Source of the DNA: 12-FULL-67-14b sp041178345
Lineage (GTDB): Bacteria > Acidobacteriota > Vicinamibacteria > Vicinamibacterales > UBA2999
Reading direction: 5' to 3'
DNA length: 64,000 nucleotides
Assembly (NCBI GenBank): GCA_041178345.1
Contig: JBEGVQ010000109.1
Location: 15,094 to 79,093 of the forward strand
The position numbers and the translations under genes are program-made. The notes under the pieces are model-generated. The model did no database searches. It saw only the letters and a list, made by a program, of their open reading frames with translations, and was not told where the DNA came from. This document shows, in pieces, positions 35,834 through 42,589 of the stretch (position 1 is its first letter; each line of letters begins with the position of its first letter).

Positions 35834-37087
35834 ATGACGTCACGACGAGTGTTTCTCAAGAGCGGGGCGATGGCGATGGTGACCATGGGGTTTGCGCCGT
35901 CGTTTCTCACCCGAACGGCGACGGCGGCCGGCACGCGCAAGAAGCTGTTGATCACGGTGTTTCAGCGCGGCGCGGTCGATGGACTCAACATGGTGGTGCC
36001 GTACGGCGAGGCCGACTACTACCGGGCGCGGCCCTCCATTGCGATCGCCAGGCCCGGCACCGACGGCGGCGCCATCGATCTCAATGGGTTCTTCGGCTTG
36101 CATCCGCGGCTGTCGTCGTTCAAGCCACTGTGGGACCGCGGTGAGCTCGCCGTCGTGCAGGCGTCGGGATCGCACGACACCACGCGATCGCATTTCGATG
36201 CGCAGGACTACATGGAGTCGGCGACGCCGGGGGTCAAGAGTACGAAGGACGGCTGGCTCAATCGCTACCTGGCCGCCTCTGCGGCAGCGCACGATGCCGC
36301 GGTCGCCGCGGGCCGCAACCCGTTGCGGGCGGTTGCGCTCACCTCGCAGATGCCGCGGACGCTGCAGGGCGCCGCGCCGGCGCTTGCGGTCGGCAAGACT
36401 GCCGACTTCGCGGTGGCCGACATGAGCGCGCGCGCGTCATTCGAGGAGGTCTACCAGGCGACGCGGGACCAGTCGCTGAACGGCACTGCCGGCGAGGCTT
36501 TTGATGCCATGCGGGCCCTCGCTGCGAAGACGGCCAGGCCGTACCGGCCGGCCAACGGCGCCGTCTATCCGCGGTCGCCATTCGGGCAGGCGTTGCAGGA
36601 GATTGCGCGGCTCGCCAAGTCGGACGTCGGCCTCGAGATTGCCTTCGCCGAAAGCACGCAGTGGGACCATCACGTGAACCAGGGCGCGGCGACGGGACAG
36701 ATGGCCAACCGGCTCGACGACTTCTCCCGCGGCATCGCGGCGCTCGCGCAAGATTTGGGCGAGCGCATGGCCGACACGATCATCCTCACGATGTCGGAGT
36801 TCGGCCGGGCGGTGGCCGAGAACGGCAGCCGCGGCACCGACCACGGTCACGGCAACGCCATGTTCGTGATCGGCGGCAGCGTGAAGGGCAAGGAGGTCTA
36901 CGGCAAGTGGCCGGGCCTGAAGGCCGACCAGCGCTTCGAAGGCCGCGACCTGGCGGTGACCACCGACTTCCGCGATGTGTTCAGCGAGGTGGTGGTGAAG
37001 CACCTCGGTGCCACGACTCACATGGCGGGGCCGGTGTTTCCGGGCTACGACGTGAAGGCGTCGGCATTCCGAGGGATCGTGCGATAG
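35834..37087 (+). CDS. DUF1501 family protein, Tat-exported
   Basis: 417 residues. A twin-arginine signal begins TSRRVFLKSGAMAM. The body resembles the alkaline phosphatase/sulfatase-like superfamily. Relevant segments are LITVFQRGAVDGLNMVVPYG near the start, GSHDTTRSHFDAQDYME in the middle, and TIILTMSEFGRAVAENGSRGTDHGHGNAMFVIGG carrying the putative metal-binding Glu, Asp and His near the end. No enzyme activity has been established for the family. It is co-transcribed with the DUF1800 gene (7-bp gap). Confidence 0.88.
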   Translation: MTSRRVFLKSGAMAMVTMGFAPSFLTRTATAAGTRKKLLITVFQRGAVDGLNMVVPYGEADYYRARPSIAIARPGTDGGAIDLNGFFGLHPRLSSFKPLWDRGELAVVQASGSHDTTRSHFDAQDYMESATPGVKSTKDGWLNRYLAASAAAHDAAVAAGRNPLRAVALTSQMPRTLQGAAPALAVGKTADFAVADMSARASFEEVYQATRDQSLNGTAGEAFDAMRALAAKTARPYRPANGAVYPRSPFGQALQEIARLAKSDVGLEIAFAESTQWDHHVNQGAATGQMANRLDDFSRGIAALAQDLGERMADTIILTMSEFGRAVAENGSRGTDHGHGNAMFVIGGSVKGKEVYGKWPGLKADQRFEGRDLAVTTDFRDVFSEVVVKHLGATTHMAGPVFPGYDVKASAFRGIVR

Positions 37088-37105
37088 GGATGCGGCCAAA
37101 CCTCG

Positions 37106-37111
37106 TATAAT
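37106..37111 (+). promoter_or_regulatory. Putative -10 box of the WEGDTLVVE gene pair
   Basis: A perfect TATAAT, 24 nt before the ATG at 37136, with a strong AGGGGGTGAG Shine-Dalgarno between. No recognisable -35 hexamer. Confidence 0.5.
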
Positions 37112-37135
37112 CCGCCCTTCAGGGGGTGAGTGCTT

Positions 37136-37999
37136 ATGCGGTGGGTTTCGGTTTTGAAGGCAGCGGCGGTCGCTGGAGTGGTCGCGGTCGCAGTCTCAAT
37201 CACGGCCATGCCGTCGGTCACCGGGCAATCCCGGACCTCCGGGATACCACGCTTGAACGGCAAGCCGGATCTGAACGGCCTCTGGCAAACCATCAATACC
37301 GCCAACTGGGACATCCAGGCGCACTCGGCCAAGCCGGCCCTGGCCATGCGACCGGGACCGGTGGTGCCGGTACCAGCCAAGGAAGTGCTGGCGTTTGGCG
37401 CCGTCGGCGCCGTGCCGGCCGGACTCGGCGTAGTGGACGGCAACGACCTGCCGTACCTGCCTGAAGCGCTCAAGAAGAAGGAAGAGAACCAGGCCAACTG
37501 GCTGACGCGCGACCCGGAGATCAAGTGCTACCTCCCGGGCGTGCCGCGCGCCACCTACATGCCCTTCCCCTTCCAGATCTTTCAGGGCGACGGCACGTTC
37601 TTCATCGCCTACGAGTACGCCGGCGCGGTGCGCAACGTCTACATGAAGGCTCCCCAACCGGCCGCCATTGACAGCTGGATGGGCGAGTCGTACGGCCGCT
37701 GGGAAGGCGACACGCTCGTCGTCGAGGTCTCGGGCTTCAACGATCAGTCGTGGTTCGATCGCGCCGGCAACCACCACACCGAACAACTGAAGGTCACCGA
37801 GCGCTACACCATGACCGGCCCGGACCATATCAACTACCAGGCCACCATCACCGACCCGGGCACGTTCTCCAAGCCGTGGACCATGAGCATGCCGCTTTAT
37901 CGGCGGGTCGAACGCGGAGCGCGGCTCGGCCAGTTCAAGTGCGTCGAGTTCGTCACGGAATTGATGTATGGCCACCTGCGAAAGGAGCCCATCAAATGA
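37136..37999 (+). CDS. Secreted protein of unknown function with WEGDTLVVE motif (first)
   Basis: 287 residues; the ATG at 37136 is chosen for the Shine-Dalgarno 6 nt upstream. A signal peptide is followed by KPDLNGLWQTINTANWD. The C-terminal part carries GESYGRWEGDTLVVEVSGF, HTEQLKVTERYTM and a DPGTFSKPW segment, which also occur in the next gene. The family is widespread in Acidobacteriota and some Proteobacteria and usually annotated as hypothetical. The beta-rich pattern suggests an extracytoplasmic lipocalin-like or jelly-roll domain, but this is a guess. The stop overlaps the next start (ATGA). Confidence 0.75.
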   Translation: MRWVSVLKAAAVAGVVAVAVSITAMPSVTGQSRTSGIPRLNGKPDLNGLWQTINTANWDIQAHSAKPALAMRPGPVVPVPAKEVLAFGAVGAVPAGLGVVDGNDLPYLPEALKKKEENQANWLTRDPEIKCYLPGVPRATYMPFPFQIFQGDGTFFIAYEYAGAVRNVYMKAPQPAAIDSWMGESYGRWEGDTLVVEVSGFNDQSWFDRAGNHHTEQLKVTERYTMTGPDHINYQATITDPGTFSKPWTMSMPLYRRVERGARLGQFKCVEFVTELMYGHLRKEPIK

Positions 38000-39129
38000 A
38001 ACTCGTCGGCCTGACCTTGGCGGCCGCGGTACTCGGGCTCGCCGCGGCCGGCGCGCAGGCGCCCGCGGCCAAACCCGCGGCCGGCCAGAGGCCCGCCGCC
38101 CAGAAACCCGCGGCGCCGCGGGCCGGCGCCATTCCACGCACCAGTGACGGGCGGCCCAGCCTCCAGGGCAACTGGACCAATGCCACCATCACGCCGCTCG
38201 AGCGGCTTGGCGCCAACCTGCCGCTCGTGCTGACTGAAGAGGCAGCGGCGGAAGAAGAACGCAAGACACAGAACGCGATTGAGGCCCGTGAAGCTGACAG
38301 CGATCCGAATCGCGGCGCCCCACCGGTCGGCGGCGAAGCGCGCAAGAGCCCCAATGCCGAACCGACCTACCTCGAGCGCGTGTGGCAGGCCGGGGCCGGC
38401 GTGGTCGGCGGCTACAACTCGTTCTGGGTGGATCCCGGCGATCGCGTGCTGCGCGTCGATGGCCAGCCGCGGAGTTCGATCCTGATCGATCCGCCCAACG
38501 GCCGCGTCCCGGCGCTGACACCCCAAGCGCGGGCGCGCCTGGCGGAAGCGGCGGCCGAGCGCAAGAAAGCCGGCGGCGAGTTCGACCATCCCGAGCTGCG
38601 GCCGCTCGCCGAGCGCTGCATCACATCGTTTGGCAACAACCTCGGGCCGCCGATGCTGCCCAACTACTTCTACAACAACAGCTACAGCATCGTGCAGACC
38701 AAGGACAACGTGATGATCCTCACGGAGATGGTGCACGACGTGCGGACGGTCCGGCTGGGCGGCACGCATCCGCCCGCGAGCTTCCGCCAGTGGTTCGGCG
38801 ACTCGATTGGCCGATGGGAGGGTGACACGCTGGTGGTCGAGACCACCAACTTCCACCCGAATCACGGCTTCCGCGGATCGTGGGAGAACCTGAAGGTGAC
38901 CGAGCGCTTCACCCGCAAGGATGCCACCACGCTGAAGTACCGATTCACCGTGGAGGATCCGACGACGTTCACGGCGCCGTTCACCGGCGAGCTGGAGTTC
39001 CGCGCGATGGCGCCCGACGAGCAGGTCTACGAGTACGCCTGCCACGAGGCCAACTACGGCCTCGAGGGCGTGATGAGCGGCGCCCGCGCGCAGGAGCGGG
39101 AAGCCGCGAAGAAGAAGTCGCAGCAGTGA
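37996..39129 (+). CDS. Secreted protein of unknown function with WEGDTLVVE motif (second)
   Basis: 377 residues; AAAGGAG 8 nt before the ATG. Signal peptide, then an Ala/Pro/Lys-rich linker, then the family domain: RPSLQGNWTNATITPLERL, YNSFWVDPGDRVLRVDGQPR, GDSIGRWEGDTLVVETTNFH, NLKVTERFTRKDATTLKYRF and YEYACHEANYGLEGVMSGAR near the end. Clearly related to the preceding protein and translationally coupled to it (4-nt overlap). The pair probably acts together, but the role is unknown. Confidence 0.78.
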   Translation: MKLVGLTLAAAVLGLAAAGAQAPAAKPAAGQRPAAQKPAAPRAGAIPRTSDGRPSLQGNWTNATITPLERLGANLPLVLTEEAAAEEERKTQNAIEAREADSDPNRGAPPVGGEARKSPNAEPTYLERVWQAGAGVVGGYNSFWVDPGDRVLRVDGQPRSSILIDPPNGRVPALTPQARARLAEAAAERKKAGGEFDHPELRPLAERCITSFGNNLGPPMLPNYFYNNSYSIVQTKDNVMILTEMVHDVRTVRLGGTHPPASFRQWFGDSIGRWEGDTLVVETTNFHPNHGFRGSWENLKVTERFTRKDATTLKYRFTVEDPTTFTAPFTGELEFRAMAPDEQVYEYACHEANYGLEGVMSGARAQEREAAKKKSQQ

Positions 39130-39157
39130 TCGCGGCGGCCGGGGCGGGAGTCTTGTC

Positions 39158-40270
39158 ATGAACATCGATCGGCTCGCCACTCCGGCCGTCCTGGTCGATC
39201 GGGCCCGCACCGAGCGCAACCTCGATCGCATGCAGGCCGCGGCTAATGCCCGCGGCGTGCGCCTGCGGCCCCACACCAAGACCCACAAGAGCCCCATCGT
39301 CGCCGGCTGGCAAATCGCGCGCGGCGCCATCGGCATCTGCTGCGCGAAGCTGGGCGAGGCCGCAGTGTTTGCGGCTCACGGCATCGCCGACATCCGGCTG
39401 CCCTACCCGCTGAACCCCGCCAGCGCCGAGCGCGTGATCGCGCTGCTCGATCGCACGCGCCTGTCGTTCATCGTCGATCATCCGGGCGTCGCGAAGCAGT
39501 GGTCCGACGCCATGGCGCGCGCGGGCCAGCAGGTCGATGTGCTGGTGAAGGTGGACGTCGGCTTCCACCGCTGCGGCATCGACCCGGCGGCCGCGGGCGC
39601 GGTGGACATGATCAGGGGCGTGGCCGCGCTTCCCGGCCTGCGGCTGCGCGGCCTCCTCGCCCACGCGGGCCACGCGTATCACGCGCATTCGGAAGACGAG
39701 TTGCGCCAGATGGCCGAGGGCGAGGCGTGGACCATGCGCGATCTCGCCGCACGGTGCCGCGCGGCCGGAGTCGTGATCGATGAGGTGAGCGCGGGCGCCA
39801 CGCCGCCGGCGCGGTTTTCGCTGCAACAGGACGGCTTCACCGAGTACCGGCCCGGCAACTACGTCTACTTCGACCGCACCCAGGTGGCGCTCGGCGCCGC
39901 GACGCTCGACGACTGCGCCCTCACGGTGCTGGCGCGCGTGGTGAGCAAGCCGACTGCAGACCGGGTCGTTCTGGACTCGGGCTCGAAGACGCTCACGAAC
40001 GACGGCGCCAGGGGTTTCGCTCCCGCCCCCGGCTACGGCACCATCCTGCGCGACGGACGCGCAGATGACACGCTGCTGATCGAACGGCTGTCTGAAGAGC
40101 ACGCGACGGTCAAGGTCACGACCGGTTCGACCACGCTCGAACCCGGTGACCTCGTCCGGATCGTCCCGAATCACTCGTGCGTCGTGTCGAACCTGGTCGA
40201 TCAGGCGTGGCTGGTGGACGGCGACCGCGTCGACCCCCTCCCCATCGCCGCCCGCGGGCGAAGTACGTGA
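39158..40270 (+). CDS. DSD1-family PLP enzyme (D-serine dehydratase / D-threonine aldolase-like)
   Basis: 370 residues. Fold type III (alanine racemase-like) barrel with PLP Lys41 in LRPHTKTHKSP, followed by a C-terminal domain containing PNHSCVVSNL, whose His and Cys are the metal ligands in this family. Family members include D-threonine aldolase, eukaryote-type D-serine dehydratase and 3-hydroxy-D-aspartate enzymes. The substrate class is therefore D-beta-hydroxy amino acids, unspecified. It follows the WEGDTLVVE pair by 28 bp on the same strand and precedes the shell-protein gene by 44 bp. Confidence 0.87.
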   Translation: MNIDRLATPAVLVDRARTERNLDRMQAAANARGVRLRPHTKTHKSPIVAGWQIARGAIGICCAKLGEAAVFAAHGIADIRLPYPLNPASAERVIALLDRTRLSFIVDHPGVAKQWSDAMARAGQQVDVLVKVDVGFHRCGIDPAAAGAVDMIRGVAALPGLRLRGLLAHAGHAYHAHSEDELRQMAEGEAWTMRDLAARCRAAGVVIDEVSAGATPPARFSLQQDGFTEYRPGNYVYFDRTQVALGAATLDDCALTVLARVVSKPTADRVVLDSGSKTLTNDGARGFAPAPGYGTILRDGRADDTLLIERLSEEHATVKVTTGSTTLEPGDLVRIVPNHSCVVSNLVDQAWLVDGDRVDPLPIAARGRST

Positions 40271-40302
40271 GCGGGCGCGGCCTGCTCCCCTATTGAAACG
40301 TG

Positions 40303-40308
40303 TAGAAT
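40303..40308 (+). promoter_or_regulatory. Putative -10 box of the BMC-H gene
   Basis: TAGAAT, 6 nt before the GTG at 40315; the message would be leaderless. This suggests the shell protein is expressed independently of the PLP enzyme gene upstream. Confidence 0.4.
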
Positions 40309-40314
40309 GCTCGG

Positions 40315-40617
40315 GTGGCGAGCAAACCAGACGGCACCGAGGCAGTTGGCATGGTCGAAACCCGCGGGCTCGTGGGGATGATCGAGGCGGCCGACGCCAT
40401 GGTCAAGACCGCCAACGTGGTGTTTGTCGGCTGGCAGAAGGTCGACGCGGGCCTCGTCACGGCCATCGTGCGAGGCGACGTCGGGTCCGTCAAGGCCGCG
40501 ACTGACGCCGGTGCGGCAGCGGCTCGCCGGGTTGGCGAACTGGTCGGCGTGCACGTCATTCCACGCCCGGCGGAAGATCTCGAGAAGATCTTCCCGATGC
40601 TCCGCCAAAAGATCTAG
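40315..40617 (+). CDS. Bacterial microcompartment hexameric shell protein (BMC-H)
   Basis: 100 residues, one BMC domain of the EutM/PduA/CcmK class: AVGMVETRGLVGMIEAADAM, VDAGLVTAIVRGDVGSVKAA, DAGAAAARRVGELVGVHVIP. The sequence is close to canonical EutM across its length, with a seven-residue N-terminal extension. Hexamers tile the faces of protein organelles that encase metabolic enzymes. No other shell (BMC-P, BMC-T) or typical cargo gene (aldehyde dehydrogenase, pduL, signature enzyme) is in the window. The nearest enzyme is the DSD1-type PLP protein. The 3' end overlaps the MerR-like gene by 4 bp, tail to tail. Confidence 0.93.
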   Translation: MASKPDGTEAVGMVETRGLVGMIEAADAMVKTANVVFVGWQKVDAGLVTAIVRGDVGSVKAATDAGAAAARRVGELVGVHVIPRPAEDLEKIFPMLRQKI

Positions 40618-41099
40618 CCGCGTCCCGCTTCCGCGTTTCCCTTGGCGCGCTTGCGCGCCGGACGCTCACGCGCAATCAGCTGTCGCAGCTTGATGCCCTC
40701 GCCCAGCATCAACAACGGCTGCGCCGCGTCGTCGAGCAGGTTGAACAGGTCGCCGGCGTCGTTCCTGGCGTAGATGTTGTCTCCGTCAATGAAGAGGGTG
40801 ACGGCACCGCCGCCTTCGATCGCGTCGTAGAGACGCGTCTTGAAGCGCGACTTCAACACCTGCAGCAGCTTGCGGATCTTCTGGACGGTGAAGCCCTTGC
40901 GGCGCAGGTCGGCCAGCACCATCAGCTCCAGCAATTCAATTGGGGTGTAGCGGCGTTCGGTAAAGCCGCCGGACTCCGTCCTGTGCGAGGGCACCGCGGG
41001 GAGAAAGATCTTCCGCTGCGCCCACCACTGAAGCTGCCGCGCACTGAGGCCCGTGAGCTGCGCGACTTCCCGAGAGCTGTAAAGCTTCTTCAGTTTCAT
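40614..41099 (-). CDS. MerR-like transcriptional regulator
   Basis: 161 residues. The N-terminal winged HTH has YSSREVAQLTGLSARQLQWWAQR, then RRYTPIELLELMVLADLRRKGFTVQKIRKLL, the MerR signature. The C-terminal half (TLFIDGDNIYARNDAGDLFNLL) has no recognised effector-binding domain and no Cys cluster for metal sensing, so the signal is unknown. The tail KRAKGNAEAGRG is basic. The gene is last in the thiO-phhB-merR run on the minus strand and overlaps the BMC-H gene end by 4 bp. Confidence 0.8.
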   Translation of the reverse strand: MKLKKLYSSREVAQLTGLSARQLQWWAQRKIFLPAVPSHRTESGGFTERRYTPIELLELMVLADLRRKGFTVQKIRKLLQVLKSRFKTRLYDAIEGGGAVTLFIDGDNIYARNDAGDLFNLLDDAAQPLLMLGEGIKLRQLIARERPARKRAKGNAEAGRG

Positions 41100-41116
41100 C
41101 GCGGCTCACCGGGCCG

Positions 41117-41431
41117 TTAACCGTCGCCGAATTCCTCCAGGTGCGGCAGGCTGGCGGCGACCGCGTCGGCCATGGCGGCGCCGTCAATGTCCTTGGCGGT
41201 GACACCGCCCTCCGAGTGCGTGGAGTACGACAACAGGACCCGCTTGTAGTGAATCTCGATGTCGGGATGATGGTCGGCGTCTTCGGCGCCGGGCACGAGC
41301 GCGCTCACGAACAGCACGGCTTCAGGAAAATCCTGGAACGTGAACTCCTTGCGGATCGCGTCGCCGGCCTGGCTCCAGCCTGCCAGGGTCTTCAGTTGCT
41401 CGGTCAGCTCGGTTGGGGTCAAAACTGCCAT
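41117..41431 (-). CDS. phhB: Pterin-4a-carbinolamine dehydratase
   Basis: 104 residues, the normal length. AEDADHHPDIEIHYKRV contains the conserved His pair and following His of the PCD/DCoH active site, and KEFTFQDFPEAVLFV is the typical N-terminal helix. It regenerates tetrahydrobiopterin-type cofactors after aromatic amino acid hydroxylation; no phenylalanine hydroxylase is in the window. Many bacteria carry the enzyme without it, where a molybdopterin-related role has been proposed. It lies 18 bp after thiO and 17 bp before the MerR-like gene. Confidence 0.9.
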   Translation of the reverse strand: MAVLTPTELTEQLKTLAGWSQAGDAIRKEFTFQDFPEAVLFVSALVPGAEDADHHPDIEIHYKRVLLSYSTHSEGGVTAKDIDGAAMADAVAASLPHLEEFGDG

Positions 41432-41449
41432 CTTGAACCCGATGATATG

Positions 41450-42565
41450 TCACAGCCGGCCATGACGGGCAGGGTCCAGGTCGCGGAGCGCCGGGTCGCC
41501 GGCCCGGTCGAAGACCAGGTCGTCCACCAGCTGCACCGTAAGGGGCGTCAGCATCACGCCGTTTCGGTAGTGGGCGGTGGCGTAGATCAGGCCCGGCACC
41601 GCGGCCGAGTGGCCCAGGATGGGCAGGTCATCGGGTCCGCGGGGACGCAAGCCCGTGCGCACGGCGGCGATGGGCGCATCGGCCAGGCTCGGCGCCAGCG
41701 CCTCGGCCGTCGCCCGCAGGCTGGCCACGCCCTCGTCCGTGTGACGTTCATCGAAGCCGACATCCTCGACCGTGGAGCCCACGAGCACGGTGCCGTCGGG
41801 CCACGGCACCAGGTAGCCGGTGGGACCCCACATCACCCGTCGCAGGGCACCCGGCTCGGCTGCCAGCTGGATGAGCTGCCCGCGAATGGGCTTCACGGGC
41901 ACACGATCGGCGCCCGCCACGCTGACCTGCGGCGACCAGCTGCCCGCGGCCAGCACCACGCGATCGGCATCCCAGCTGGCACCAGCCGTCTGAACGCCAA
42001 CGCGTCCCGCCGGCAGCGAATGGATCCGGATTGCCCCCGTCTCAATGGTGATCGACGCACCCAGCCGCTCGGCCGCGGCGGCCGCGGCCAGGGTCACCGA
42101 GGTGACGCCCACGAACCCGTGCGTCGCGATGAACAAGGCGCCGCGCGCGGCGGTTGACGCCAGCGGCTCGTAGTCGCCAAACGCCTGCGGCGGAACCCAG
42201 CGATGGTCGAGACCGCCGCCCGTCAGCGCCGCCGACAACGCCGTGAGGCGGTCGACGTCCGCATCATCGAATGCCAGCTCGAACGTGCCGTTGCGCTGGT
42301 AGACCACGTCGTGGCCGCTGTCGGCACGCAGTTGGGCGATGAACGCATCGAAGAGGTCGAGACTGCGTCGGCCAAGCGCCCGCAACACCGCGGACTCGTG
42401 GCCTTCGATGTAGGGCGCGAGGATGCCGGCCGACGCGCGCGTGGCGCCCTGGCCCGGCTGGCGGGTTTCGATCACCCTGACGTGCGCACCGGACCGGGCG
42501 AGTTGATGGGCGATGGTGCAGCCGACAATGCCGGCGCCGATGACGATGATGGAAGGGGAGGACAC
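41450..42565 (-). CDS. thiO: Glycine oxidase / D-amino acid oxidase family (ThiO-like)
   Basis: 371 residues. N-terminal FAD motif IIVIGAGIVGCTIAHQLARSG, then the DAO-family ending RTGLRPRGPDDLPILGHS, followed by YATAHYRNGVMLTPLT. This combination matches glycine oxidase ThiO, which makes iminoglycine for the thiazole moiety of thiamine. Other thi genes are absent from the window, so a general sarcosine/glycine oxidase role is possible. It is 24 bp after the TonB receptor stop and 18 bp before phhB, so probably in one transcript. Confidence 0.85.
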   Translation of the reverse strand: MSSPSIIVIGAGIVGCTIAHQLARSGAHVRVIETRQPGQGATRASAGILAPYIEGHESAVLRALGRRSLDLFDAFIAQLRADSGHDVVYQRNGTFELAFDDADVDRLTALSAALTGGGLDHRWVPPQAFGDYEPLASTAARGALFIATHGFVGVTSVTLAAAAAAERLGASITIETGAIRIHSLPAGRVGVQTAGASWDADRVVLAAGSWSPQVSVAGADRVPVKPIRGQLIQLAAEPGALRRVMWGPTGYLVPWPDGTVLVGSTVEDVGFDERHTDEGVASLRATAEALAPSLADAPIAAVRTGLRPRGPDDLPILGHSAAVPGLIYATAHYRNGVMLTPLTVQLVDDLVFDRAGDPALRDLDPARHGRL

Positions 42566-42589
42566 CCTTACAGATTACGCCGGCGGTTC

